A program made the translations under genes and the position numbers. This document shows positions 36,513 through 44,750 of a stretch of DNA of 56,885 bases, piece after piece. The notes under the pieces are model-generated. The model was given only the letters and a program-made list of their open reading frames with translations, ran no database searches and was not told the origin of the DNA. The DNA is taken from contig JAQCLE010000014.1 of assembly GCA_027592755.1 (NCBI GenBank), positions 1 to 56,885 of the forward strand, read 5' to 3'. Numbering within the stretch: position 1 is the first letter of the stretch; each line of letters starts with the position of its first letter. Source of the DNA: Bacteroidota bacterium (GTDB taxonomy: Bacteria > Bacteroidota > Bacteroidia > Cytophagales > Cyclobacteriaceae).

Positions 36513-37769
36513 TTAAATGATCATGCCAGCCGCAACTGTTTCATTGGTCGCGTCATCTACAAGGATAATGCTCCCGGTAAATCTATTCCTATTGTAGGTG
36601 TCCGCTAACAATGGTCGGGTTGTCCTTATTTTTACACGTGAAATATCATTCATTCTAATCTCTTTATCCTCCTCATTTCGATGCAATGTATTCACATCGA
36701 GCTTATAAATGATTTCGGTGATCATTGCTTTTGCTTCGTTTGAAGTATGCCTAATCGTATACTTTCCCCGTGGCTTTGGGCCATCATTGTTTAGCCAACA
36801 CATCATGATGTCTATATCCTGTGCCACTTTGGGTTGATTATTAGCTCTCACGATCATGTCACCCCGGCTGATATCTATATCATCTGTTAATGTTATGGTG
36901 ACTGACATCGGTGCGAAGGCTTCGTCCAATTCACCGTCCATTGAATCAACCGTTTTTATTTTTGATTTAAAACCAGAAGGTAGTACTACTACTTCATCAC
37001 CCGGCTTAAAAATGCCACTTGCAATTCTTCCAGCATAGCCGCGGTAGTCATGGTATTCATCTGAATGTGGCCTGATCACGGTTTGAACCGGAAATCTGCA
37101 ATCTATGTGATTGTGGTCACTACCAATATGAACATTTTCCAATGTATGGAGTAATGTCGGCCCTTCATACCAATCCATTTTTTCAGATCGGTTTACAACG
37201 TTATCTCCATTCAGTGCACTTATAGGAATGAAATGGACATCCTTTACGTCCAGTTTAGCTGCAAATTGTCGATAGGTTTCGACGATTTCATCGAATATGT
37301 CCTGGTTATAATCGACGAGATCCATTTTATTAATGCAAACAAGCAGGTGTGGGATCTGCAGTAGAGAAGCAATTATTGAGTGTCTATGAGTCTGTTCAAT
37401 TACACCCTTTCGAGCATCAATTAGAACAAGTGCGAGGTTGGCTGTTGATGCACCTGTAACCATATTTCTTGTGTATTGGATATGGCCTGGCGTATCAGCA
37501 ATAATGAATTTTCTCTTAGGCGTGGCAAAATATCTGTAGGCGACATCAATGGTGATACCCTGCTCTCGCTCGTCTTTAAGCCCATCGGTCAATAATGCCA
37601 GATCCACATGAGCGAGCCCTTTTCGTTCACTCGATTTTTTAACTGATTCCAGCTGATCTTCGAAAATTGACTTGCAGTCATACAACAATCTTCCGATCAG
37701 GGTGCTTTTTCCGTCATCCACACTTCCGGCGGTTGTGAATCTTAATAATTCTGTTTCTTTACGGATCAT
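36513..37769 (-). CDS. cysN: Sulfate adenylyltransferase subunit 1 (GTPase)
   Basis: 418 residues; the GTPase subunit that drives APS formation by CysD. It is EF-Tu-like: the P-loop GSVDDGKST is at 15-23, DTPGH at 92-96 and NKMD at 146-149, followed by beta-barrel domains. There is no fused APS kinase at the C-terminus; cysC is a separate gene upstream. It lies 10 bases after cysD and 3 bases before cysQ. Confidence 0.95.
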   Translation of the reverse strand: MIRKETELLRFTTAGSVDDGKSTLIGRLLYDCKSIFEDQLESVKKSSERKGLAHVDLALLTDGLKDEREQGITIDVAYRYFATPKRKFIIADTPGHIQYTRNMVTGASTANLALVLIDARKGVIEQTHRHSIIASLLQIPHLLVCINKMDLVDYNQDIFDEIVETYRQFAAKLDVKDVHFIPISALNGDNVVNRSEKMDWYEGPTLLHTLENVHIGSDHNHIDCRFPVQTVIRPHSDEYHDYRGYAGRIASGIFKPGDEVVVLPSGFKSKIKTVDSMDGELDEAFAPMSVTITLTDDIDISRGDMIVRANNQPKVAQDIDIMMCWLNNDGPKPRGKYTIRHTSNEAKAMITEIIYKLDVNTLHRNEEDKEIRMNDISRVKIRTTRPLLADTYNRNRFTGSIILVDDATNETVAAGMII

Positions 37770-37779
37770 TTTATCAAAA

Positions 37780-38685
37780 TTAAAAATACCCCTCTTTTTT
37801 TCGATCTTCCATGGCCGTATCCGATCTTTTATCGTCTTCTCGATTCCCTCGTTCCGTTTGCCTTGCGGCTGCTACTTCAGCGATAACTTTTTCAAGGGTG
37901 TCGGCCTCCGATTCTATTCCACCCGTGATAGTAATATCACCAAGTGTTCTAAACCGCAACATTTTTTTGACGAATTTTTCTCCGTCTCGGAGTTTTATGA
38001 ATTCTGATTTAGGTATGAAAGTGCCGTTTCTTTCCACAACTTCTCTTTCATGAGCACTGTAGAGGGAAGGGATTTGAATTCTTTCATCAAGGATATATTG
38101 CCATATATCCATTTCCGTCCAGTTGCTAATTGGGAAAACCCTGAAGTGTTCCCCTCGATGATGCTTGCCATTAAAAATATTCCACAATTCGGGTCTTTGA
38201 TTTTTAGGATCCCATTGGCCAAATTCATCACGATGTGAAAAAAAACGTTCCTTTGCTCTTGATTTTTCTTCATCCCTACGGGCACCACCAATACAGGCAT
38301 CTAATTGATACGCTTCAATGGTGTCTAGTAGTGTAGTGGTTTGTAAAATATTCCTGCTTGCATTAATACCCTTTTCTTCAGCAACGCGGCCATCATTGAT
38401 CGATTTCTGAACGGATCCAACAATTAGCTTGGCTCCCAATCTTGCAACAAGTTCATCTCGAAATTGGATGGTCTCTGGAAAATTGTGACCTGTATCAATA
38501 TGTAACAATGGGAAAGGAATCTTCGCAGGAGAAAATGCTTTTTTTGCTAAATGAGTTACAACCAGCGAATCCTTTCCACCTGAAAAAAGTATGACAGGGT
38601 TTTCAAATTGAGCATAAACCTCGCGAAGAACATATATTGCCTCCGCTTCTAATTCCTTTAGATGCGATAAATAATAACTGTGCAT
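37780..38685 (-). CDS. cysD: Sulfate adenylyltransferase subunit 2
   Basis: 301 residues; the catalytic subunit that forms adenylylsulfate from ATP and sulfate. The PP-loop SGGKDSLV is at 35-42. GGARRDEEKSRAKER near 130 and FPISNWTEMDIW near 190 are family blocks, and the C-terminal LRFRTLGDITITGG is present. It abuts cysC (38685/38686), so translation is coupled. Confidence 0.95.
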   Translation of the reverse strand: MHSYYLSHLKELEAEAIYVLREVYAQFENPVILFSGGKDSLVVTHLAKKAFSPAKIPFPLLHIDTGHNFPETIQFRDELVARLGAKLIVGSVQKSINDGRVAEEKGINASRNILQTTTLLDTIEAYQLDACIGGARRDEEKSRAKERFFSHRDEFGQWDPKNQRPELWNIFNGKHHRGEHFRVFPISNWTEMDIWQYILDERIQIPSLYSAHEREVVERNGTFIPKSEFIKLRDGEKFVKKMLRFRTLGDITITGGIESEADTLEKVIAEVAAARQTERGNREDDKRSDTAMEDRKKEGYF

Positions 38686-39282
38686 TTATGATTCTATTTT
38701 CGGCTTGATGAATTCAATAATCTTTTGTGTACAGGTTTCAAGACTTTGCTTGTCCGTTCTCACATGAACATCCGGATTTTCGGGTTTCTCAAATGGAGAA
38801 TCAATTCCTGTAAAGTTTTTGATTTGCCCTTTCCTTGCTTTTGCATAGAGACCTTTCACATCCCTTTGCTCACAAATTTCTAGTGGGCAATCAACAAAAA
38901 TTTCTGCAAACATATCAGTTCCTACCAAGTCTTTCACTATTTTCCGATCTTCTTTAAACGGAGAAATAAATGCTGTCAGGGTAATAACTCCCGCGTCAAT
39001 GAAGAGTTTTGAGACTTCCCCGATTCTGCGGATGTTCTCTTTGCGACTATGTTCCGAAAAATCCAGATCTGAGTTCAAACCTGAACGGATATTATCTCCA
39101 TCAAGGATATAGGTATGCATGCCACGTTTAAAAAAATATTCTTCAACTGAATTAGCCAGCGTTGATTTTCCCGATCCCGAAAGGCCAGTGAACCATAGTA
39201 ACAGAGGATGATAGCTATATTTACCGGCGCGGGCACTTCTATCGATCTTGTGTTGGTGTGGTATGATATTTGGATTTGTCAA
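38686..39282 (-). CDS. cysC: Adenylylsulfate kinase
   Basis: 198 residues; phosphorylates APS to PAPS. The P-loop GLSGSGKST is at 33-41, and the DGDNIR and FISPFKEDR blocks and the GLYAKARKG segment (APS-binding lid) are visible. Its start overlaps the stop of the DUF2061 gene by four bases. A dedicated APS kinase together with cysQ, and no PAPS reductase in the cluster, points to sulfation of a product rather than to cysteine synthesis. Confidence 0.95.
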   Translation of the reverse strand: MTNPNIIPHQHKIDRSARAGKYSYHPLLLWFTGLSGSGKSTLANSVEEYFFKRGMHTYILDGDNIRSGLNSDLDFSEHSRKENIRRIGEVSKLFIDAGVITLTAFISPFKEDRKIVKDLVGTDMFAEIFVDCPLEICEQRDVKGLYAKARKGQIKNFTGIDSPFEKPENPDVHVRTDKQSLETCTQKIIEFIKPKIES

Positions 39283-39515
39283 TCTTCTTTTTCTCTATAT
39301 GATATGCCGAAATCTATTTTATACCACATCCTTTCATGGCCATAATACAGCGCCATTTCGAGAAAAGCTTCGGTAGTTGCAACCCAAGTTGCTTTTGCGG
39401 TCGCATCTGGATCATCCTGAAAAAAGAAAAGGGCTAGTAAAAATGTTGTCAAGGATGCGATAACATGCCAGGTAATTGTTTTGGCAATATGCCTTGCTCT
39501 GCTGTCAAGTCTCAT
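39279..39515 (-). CDS. DUF2061 small membrane protein
   Basis: 78 residues from ATG 39515. It begins MRLDSRARHIAKTITWH and continues with two membrane-associated helices (about 16-32 and 40-58) and the family ending ALYYGHERMWYKIDF. DUF2061 proteins are often found with sulfate-activation genes; their role is unknown. The frame is open for another 60 codons upstream, but that part is a relic of a nucleotide-sugar dehydrogenase, so a start at 39695 would be spurious. It overlaps cysC by four bases. Confidence 0.82.
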   Translation of the reverse strand: MRLDSRARHIAKTITWHVIASLTTFLLALFFFQDDPDATAKATWVATTEAFLEMALYYGHERMWYKIDFGISYREKED

Positions 39516-39722
39516 ATTTAATCGATCTGTATAAATGGTTGAAGATAAAAATCCTTTAACGTCAAATACTATTGGTTGCCTTGCTTTTGGTTTGCTTCTA
39601 TCAGTTGTTTTTATGCCGTCGCGGTTAATATCAAAACCAATCGAACGGTTTTTCTTTCTATCTTTAGCAGCTTGTGGTAATCCAACATACCCCAATTCAA
39701 TTATAGCTACCTTTTATTCCAT
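39516..39722 (-). pseudogene. Relic of UDP-sugar dehydrogenase (TviB/WbpO type) with large internal deletion
   Basis: Read on the minus strand from ATG 39722: M-E-stop, then KVAIIELGYVGLPQA, KNRSIGFDINRDGI, a short bridge, and QPIVFDVKGFLSS...DRL. The first two pieces match the N-terminal Rossmann start of UDP-N-acetyl-hexosamine dehydrogenases (KVAIIGLGYVGLP..., IGFDIN). The last matches their extreme C-terminus (DVKGFLP...DGRL). Roughly 350 or more codons between them are missing, codon 3 is TAA, and a Gly of the GxGxxG loop has become Glu. This is a non-functional remnant in frame with DUF2061. The identification rests on recognised motifs, not on an alignment. Confidence 0.75.
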
Positions 39723-39798
39723 TGAATTAAATTTGAAAAAAGAGGAGTAAATATAGAACAGATTAACCTGTTAGTCGCTTCCTGTTCAGTGGATTGGT

Positions 39799-41079
39799 CT
39801 ACTTCTGTATAATAATATCGTTGAGGGAATTTTTAAGTTCAACCAGAATTTGACGTTTCACCAAAATTTTACGTTTCTGGTCGACAAGTTTATTGCTCAT
39901 GATTTTGTTAAAATTTTGATCCCGATTAAACTTGTCCATGTTGTTGGCAAAAGCCTGCAAATCCTTTTCATCTCTTTTCAAGAGGTCTTTCAACAGGACA
40001 ATTCTATAACGTGTTTTTTCTCGATTGTTTTTCTCGGCATAGTGCTCATCCTTGTTCTGGGCGAGTTGTTCCAGAGAACGTTTCTCAGAAGCTTTTTCAC
40101 AGATTGTTTTGAATTGTTCAGTTAATTCTTTGTAATGCAACTGAGGTATTAATCCAATTTGTTGCCATTCCAACTGGAGCTGTTTTAACTGTTGAAATGC
40201 TCCCTCAGTTTCATCGTTACCTATTGCCAGTGCCTGTCTTAATAGCTCTTGTTTTTTGATGAGATTTTTCTCCAAATCTTCTGATGATGTTTGAGGATCC
40301 CTGGGTTGGGAATTTCGATTCCTAGATAGTTGACTTATTTTACGATTAAAGTCTTTCTCAAGAAAAAGTTTATCTCTTTGTGGTACAAGCCCAATTGCAA
40401 ACCATTCCTTTTTTAACTGACGTGCTTCCTCTTTCAAATTTAATTGAGGATCATCAGGGTTGATTTTTTTGGCACGGTCTATAAGGCTTCTCATTTTGTT
40501 CAACCTTATCTCAATTACTTTTCTTTTTTCATCCAGATATTCTTTTTTTCGATCGAAAAAGTTTTGAAGATTTGATGTGAAGTGCTTTTCAAAAGCTTCG
40601 TTTTTTTCTTTGTCGGCAGCTCCCGTTTTTAGCCACCTTTCTTTAATACTCAGAATCTTTTCTGTAGCGACTCTCCAATCTTTTACTTGCTCAAAGTCTT
40701 CAAATTCCTTAAGAAGGGCCGTTTTTATTTCTGCATTTTTTAACCTGTTGACAGCAACTAATTCCTGTAATCCTGATTCCAATTGATCAAGTTTTGAAAA
40801 TAATGAAGCATAGTCACCCAAGCCATCATGTTTTTTGAGTTTTTCCCGTAGGTGGATCAGCTTCATAAGGTAAGAGCCCTTGTTATCAGCTGAGTCGATA
40901 TCAGATTCCAGTTGATCGACCTTTGATTGGACGTCATCAAAGCGATTAGTAAAATAGGTCAAAGAATCGTCCTCACTTTCTTTGACCTCACCTATAATTC
41001 GATCTGGTAAATTTAAAATACCGTCCAAATGGATTTTATTGTCCAGAATATATCCAAATGGGATTCTTTTCTTTTCCAC
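39799..41079 (-). CDS. DUF349 domain protein
   Basis: 426 residues, almost wholly helical and highly charged. It has several DUF349-type repeats recognisable from recurring W-x-x-(I/T)G and R-x-x-L/F-x-x-x-F patterns (for example KKEWFAIGLVP near 230 and LEWQQIGLIPQLHYKELTEQF near 320), and long coiled-coil segments. There is no signal peptide or membrane segment. The function is not established. It starts at GTG 41079, is divergent from rplM, and on its own strand a TAAATTTG box (41141-41148) could be a -7 element. Confidence 0.8.
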   Translation of the reverse strand: MEKKRIPFGYILDNKIHLDGILNLPDRIIGEVKESEDDSLTYFTNRFDDVQSKVDQLESDIDSADNKGSYLMKLIHLREKLKKHDGLGDYASLFSKLDQLESGLQELVAVNRLKNAEIKTALLKEFEDFEQVKDWRVATEKILSIKERWLKTGAADKEKNEAFEKHFTSNLQNFFDRKKEYLDEKRKVIEIRLNKMRSLIDRAKKINPDDPQLNLKEEARQLKKEWFAIGLVPQRDKLFLEKDFNRKISQLSRNRNSQPRDPQTSSEDLEKNLIKKQELLRQALAIGNDETEGAFQQLKQLQLEWQQIGLIPQLHYKELTEQFKTICEKASEKRSLEQLAQNKDEHYAEKNNREKTRYRIVLLKDLLKRDEKDLQAFANNMDKFNRDQNFNKIMSNKLVDQKRKILVKRQILVELKNSLNDIIIQK

Positions 41080-41241
41080 AACTTTATATTTTAAACAGCA
41101 AACGGCCTAACAACCATTCAATGTTTCGTTTATCGCTAATCAAATTTATTAAACCTTAATCAATCACGAAGTTAAAGAATTAGGCAGGAATCAATCCTGA
41201 TTTATGACATAGACGACATTATTGCAATTTCTCAGGCAATA

Positions 41242-41272
41242 TTGGATTTAAAATTTAATAATTCTATCTTTG
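41242..41272 (+). promoter_or_regulatory. Promoter of the rplM-rpsI-rpsB ribosomal operon
   Basis: TTG at 41242-41244, exactly 20 bases, then TATCTTTG at 41265-41272: a complete match to the Bacteroidota -33/-7 consensus. Transcription would begin near 41279, leaving a leader of about 45 bases before the GTG of rplM. The leader holds only a small GGTC/GACC hairpin (41290-41303). Confidence 0.7.
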
Positions 41273-41324
41273 TGCTCCATTTTTAGGGGGGTCAATTTCG
41301 ACCATGATTTTTAAGCGTTAGAAA

Positions 41325-41762
41325 GTGAATACTATAAGCTATAAGACAGTTTCTGCTAATAAAGCAACAGTTAAAAAAGAATGGTTGGTAGTCGATGCCG
41401 ATGGACAGATCTTAGGACGTTTGGCAACTCGCGTGGCGACTCTTATAAGAGGAAAGCACAAACCAAGTTTCACTCCTCATGTTGATTGTGGGGATAATGT
41501 TGTTGTAATCAATTCAGACAAAGTTCGCCTAACAGGTAAGAAGATGACTGAAAAGGTCTATATAAGGCATACCGGTTATCCGGGTGGGCAACGAACCACT
41601 ACACCCAAGGAAGTAATGAGGAGATCATCTACAAGACTTATAGAAGGGGCTGTTCGAGGTATGTTACCAAAAAGCAGGCTAGGTAAGTCAATATTCAAAA
41701 ACCTGTTTGTTTATGAAGGTGCTGAGCATCCTCATGAGGGACAACAACCAAAAGAAATTTAA
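41325..41762 (+). CDS. rplM: 50S ribosomal protein L13
   Basis: 145 residues; an early-assembly protein of the large subunit. The characteristic blocks VVDADGQILGRLATRVA, LRGKHK-like IRGKHKPSF, HVDCGDNVVVIN and RHTGYPGGQR are present, as is GMLPK. It starts at GTG 41325; the N-terminal NTISYKTVSANKATV matches other Bacteroidota L13 proteins, which supports this start. It is first in rplM-rpsI-rpsB. Confidence 0.96.
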   Translation: MNTISYKTVSANKATVKKEWLVVDADGQILGRLATRVATLIRGKHKPSFTPHVDCGDNVVVINSDKVRLTGKKMTEKVYIRHTGYPGGQRTTTPKEVMRRSSTRLIEGAVRGMLPKSRLGKSIFKNLFVYEGAEHPHEGQQPKEI

Positions 41763-41782
41763 TTATAAGGAAATAATTCCGA

Positions 41783-42169
41783 ATGAACACAATCAATACT
41801 ATAGGAAGAAGAAAGACATCCATTGCCAGGCTTTATATGAATGCTGGCAAAGGGAGTATTACTATTAATAAGAGAGAGTTAAAAGAATATTTTCCCTCTG
41901 AAATCATGCAAACGATAGTTAAACAACCGCTAACATTGGTTTCAGAAGATGGTAAAAACGACTTTCAGGTTAATGTAAAAGGCGGAGGAATGAAAGGGCA
42001 AGCTGAGGCTATCAGATTAGCTATTGCCAGAGCATTGTGTGAAGTAAGTGCTGAGTATCGTCCACCACTGAAAAAGGAAGGATTATTGACGAGAGATCCC
42101 CGTATGGTTGAAAGGAAAAAGTACGGTAGGAGAAAAGCCAGAAAAAAATTCCAGTTTAGTAAGAGATAA
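41783..42169 (+). CDS. rpsI: 30S ribosomal protein S9
   Basis: 128 residues. It starts with the GRRKTSIARLYM motif, has GGGMKGQAEAIRLAIARAL in the middle and the C-terminal basic tail RKKYGRRKARKKFQFSKR, whose final Lys-Arg reaches the ribosomal P-site. It lies 20 bases after rplM. Confidence 0.97.
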   Translation: MNTINTIGRRKTSIARLYMNAGKGSITINKRELKEYFPSEIMQTIVKQPLTLVSEDGKNDFQVNVKGGGMKGQAEAIRLAIARALCEVSAEYRPPLKKEGLLTRDPRMVERKKYGRRKARKKFQFSKR

Positions 42170-42188
42170 TATTTACAGAAATTAATAG

Positions 42189-42953
42189 ATGGGAAATATT
42201 TCACATAAGGAATTATTGGATGCCGGCGTCCATTTTGGTCATTTGACAAGAAAATGGGATCCAAGAATGGCACCATATATTTTCATGGAGAAGAATGGTA
42301 TTCATATCATTGACCTTAATAAAACACTTGATTGCCTTGATTTGGCGGCTGGTGCTTTAAAAAATATTGTTCGTTCCGGACGGAAAGTAATGTTTGTTGC
42401 CACAAAAAAACAAGCGAGAGACGTGGTGACGGCAGAGGCGAAACGCTTAAATATGCCTTTTGTAACTGAGCGCTGGCTTGGAGGTATGCTAACCAACTTC
42501 ACAACAATCCGGAAATCACTCAAAAGGATGACAACTATCGATAAGCTGACGAAGGATGAAGCTTATCGAAACATTGCAAAAAGAGAGAGGTTGATGATAA
42601 CAAGGGAAAGGCAAAAGCTTGAACGCGTTTTGGGTGGCATTGCTGATCTGACAAGACTTCCCGCGGCTCTTTTTATCGTGGATATAAAGAGGGAACATAT
42701 TGCTGTTACTGAAGCACAAAAGCTGAATATTCCGGTGTTCGGGATGGTTGATACTAATTCGAACCCTGAATTAATAGATTTCCCAATTCCGACAAACGAT
42801 GATGCATTCAAAGCAATTGAAATAATTACAACCTACATTGGCAAATCAATGGAAGAAGGCTTGATGGAAAGGAAAAGAGATAAGGATGATGCAAAAGTCA
42901 ATGAGGAGGAGCAGTTGAAACGAAAACTTGATGAAGAGAAGGTAGAGGATTAA
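42189..42953 (+). CDS. rpsB: 30S ribosomal protein S2
   Basis: 254 residues. The family blocks LLDAGVHFGHLTRKWDPRM (start), FVATKKQARDVV, ERWLGGMLTNF and GMVDTNSNP, DFPIPTNDDA are all present, and the C-terminus is a charged coil. It lies 19 bases after rpsI. A hairpin with a T-run follows its stop, so part of transcription may end there before tsf. Confidence 0.97.
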   Translation: MGNISHKELLDAGVHFGHLTRKWDPRMAPYIFMEKNGIHIIDLNKTLDCLDLAAGALKNIVRSGRKVMFVATKKQARDVVTAEAKRLNMPFVTERWLGGMLTNFTTIRKSLKRMTTIDKLTKDEAYRNIAKRERLMITRERQKLERVLGGIADLTRLPAALFIVDIKREHIAVTEAQKLNIPVFGMVDTNSNPELIDFPIPTNDDAFKAIEIITTYIGKSMEEGLMERKRDKDDAKVNEEEQLKRKLDEEKVED

Positions 42954-42980
42954 ATACATCCTAATTTAAAATAATAATGA

Positions 42981-43011
42981 ATTGAACATGCCACGGCATG
43001 TTCAATTTTTG
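42981..43011 (+). terminator. Hairpin terminator or attenuator between rpsB and tsf
   Basis: ATTGAACATGC (42981-42991) pairs perfectly with GCATGTTCAAT (42996-43006) around the tetraloop CACG, followed by TTTTG. It is a strong intrinsic terminator placed 27 bases after rpsB, although tsf follows on the same strand 38 bases later. It probably tunes the S2 to EF-Ts ratio. Confidence 0.8.
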
Positions 43012-43048
43012 TTTATAGTATTTACATTAAAAAAATCAAATAACGGCG

Positions 43049-43879
43049 ATGGCAATTACAGCACAAGATGTAAACAAATTAAGGCAGATGACCGGTGCAG
43101 GAATGATGGACTGCAAAAAAGCATTGGTTGAAGCGGATGGCAATTTTGAAATGGCCATAGAAATTTTAAGAAAGAAGGGGCAAAAAGTATCAGCGTCGAG
43201 AGCAGATCGCGAGACAAAAGAAGGTTGCATATTCATTAAAACAAGTGACGATCAGAAGCGGGCAGTTTTGATTGCCTTTACTTGTGAGACGGATTTTGTT
43301 GCAAAAAATGAAGAATTTCAATCCCTGGGGCAGGAAATTTTGGGAATAGCATTTGATAATAACCCTTCAAATATTGAGGAGTTGAAAGCTTTAAAGAATG
43401 GTGAGTTGACCATTGGCGAACAGATCACTGGGTTGGTTGGAAAAATTGGTGAGAAACTGGATGTTTCTTCATATGAAATATTGAATGGAGAAACAGTCGT
43501 TCCTTATATACATGCAGGAAGCAAATTGGGTGTTCTTGTAGCCATGAAGAATGCTGGTGGTGAGAACCTAATTGCGACGGGAAGAGATATTGCTATGCAA
43601 ATTGCAGCAATGAGCCCAGTCGCTGTCGATAGGAATGGCATTGATCAAAGTATACTTGATAAAGAAATGGAAATTGGAAAAGAACAAGCCAGGGAGGAAG
43701 GTAAACCTGAAAATATTCTTGAAAAGATTGCCTTGGGCAAGGTCAATAAATTTATCAAGGACAGTACATTATTGAGTCAACCTTTCGTAAAAGACAGTTC
43801 AATAAATGTTGCTCAGTATCTAGAGAATGTAAAGCCGGGGTTAACGGTGGATGGCTTTATAAGAATTTCAATTGGTTGA
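43049..43879 (+). CDS. tsf: Elongation factor Ts
   Basis: 276 residues; the guanine-nucleotide exchange factor for EF-Tu. The N-terminal UBA-like domain has VNKLRQMTGAGMMDCKKAL, followed by the core with CETDFVAKNEEF near 88 and AMQIAAMSPVAV near 190. There is one core domain plus a short C-terminal extension, as usual in this phylum. It is preceded by the rpsB-tsf hairpin and followed by a strong terminator. No clear TAnnTTTG promoter was found in the short gap, so it likely depends on read-through. Confidence 0.96.
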   Translation: MAITAQDVNKLRQMTGAGMMDCKKALVEADGNFEMAIEILRKKGQKVSASRADRETKEGCIFIKTSDDQKRAVLIAFTCETDFVAKNEEFQSLGQEILGIAFDNNPSNIEELKALKNGELTIGEQITGLVGKIGEKLDVSSYEILNGETVVPYIHAGSKLGVLVAMKNAGGENLIATGRDIAMQIAAMSPVAVDRNGIDQSILDKEMEIGKEQAREEGKPENILEKIALGKVNKFIKDSTLLSQPFVKDSSINVAQYLENVKPGLTVDGFIRISIG

Positions 43880-43899
43880 TTTTCATTCAATTTAATGTG

Positions 43900-43934
43900 A
43901 GCCGGAGGAATAAAATTCTCCGGCTTTTTTATTT
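43900..43934 (+). terminator. Intrinsic terminator of tsf
   Basis: AGCCGGAG (43900-43907) pairs with CTCCGGCT (43918-43925) around a 10-base AT-rich loop that can partly pair. A run of T residues follows at 43926-43930, then ATTTT. It ends the ribosomal operon. Confidence 0.9.
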
Positions 43935-43939
43935 TAATT

Positions 43940-43947
43940 TATATTTG
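43940..43947 (+). promoter_or_regulatory. Candidate -7 element for the SDR-lpxH operon
   Basis: TATATTTG, an exact TAnnTTTG match, lies 30 bases before the SDR start and just after the tsf terminator. The expected TTG at -33 is absent because that position is occupied by the terminator stem. Confidence 0.35.
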
Positions 43948-43977
43948 AGCCTTTTGAATCATTTATAAATCAAATTT

Positions 43978-44739
43978 ATGTACGTTAATCTTTCCGGCTT
44001 AAACGTTTTGGTAACTGGTGCCAGTAGGGGAATTGGTAAAGCCATAGCTTCAAAGTTGGCTGAAGCGGGTGCCACAGTTGCGGTCCATTACAACAAAAAT
44101 GTAAGGGAAGCAGAGAATCTGGCGCATGTCTTAGGCAATGATTCACAAGCTTTTCAGGCTGATTTTGCCAAAACAGATGAGGTCAATTCCCTTTTTGATA
44201 GAGTTATTGGTGAATTCGGGAGTCTTGAAATCTTGATAAATAATGCCGGTGTTGCAATTGATACACCAATAACTGAGACTGATAAAAAATGGATAGATTC
44301 CTGGAACAGAACCATGATGATCAATCTAAATGCGGCAGGAATTTTATGCTATAGGGCGATAAATCATTTTTTGCAAAGAAAAAGTTTGGGTAGAATAATA
44401 AATATAACTTCCAGAGCTGCCTTCAGGGGAGATCAGGCAGAATATCTGGCCTATGCGACGTCTAAAGGAGGAATGGTAGCCATGACAGCCTCAATTGCCA
44501 GGGCTTACGGAAAGCAAGGTATTAAAGCCTTTAACATCGCACCGGGATTTGTAAAAACAGACATGTCCCAGGATTTTATTGAAAAATATGGAGCCGAATA
44601 TGCCAGCGGTGACATCTCGCTCGAAAGGTTGACTGAACCCAAGGATATAGCCCCTATGGTAACTTTTATTGCGTCAGGCATGGCAGATCACGCTACTGGC
44701 AGTACCATTGACATCAATGCTGGAAGTTACGTTCACTAA
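43978..44739 (+). CDS. Short-chain dehydrogenase/reductase (FabG-like)
   Basis: 253 residues of the classical SDR fold. The cofactor motif TGASRGIGKAIA is at about 14-25, NNAGVA near 89, and the active-site Ser (ITSRA) and YATSK are near 142-160. The C-terminal GSTIDINAGSYVH is like 3-oxoacyl-ACP reductases. NADP(H) preference and substrate are not fixed by sequence. It starts the operon SDR-lpxH-secreted propeller protein and lies 11 bases before lpxH, which is compatible with a role in lipid metabolism but not proof of it. Confidence 0.82.
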   Translation: MYVNLSGLNVLVTGASRGIGKAIASKLAEAGATVAVHYNKNVREAENLAHVLGNDSQAFQADFAKTDEVNSLFDRVIGEFGSLEILINNAGVAIDTPITETDKKWIDSWNRTMMINLNAAGILCYRAINHFLQRKSLGRIINITSRAAFRGDQAEYLAYATSKGGMVAMTASIARAYGKQGIKAFNIAPGFVKTDMSQDFIEKYGAEYASGDISLERLTEPKDIAPMVTFIASGMADHATGSTIDINAGSYVH

Positions 44740-44750
44740 CTGAGATCCTG

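Noticed and set aside
39516-39695. N-terminal extension of the DUF2061 protein to 39695
   Set aside because: The extra 60 residues match the two ends of a nucleotide-sugar dehydrogenase rather than DUF2061, so they were called a relic.
41290-41303. Ribosomal-protein leader structure before rplM
   Set aside because: Only a 4-bp GGTC/GACC hairpin is visible in the short leader. Without covariation data this does not support an autoregulatory element.
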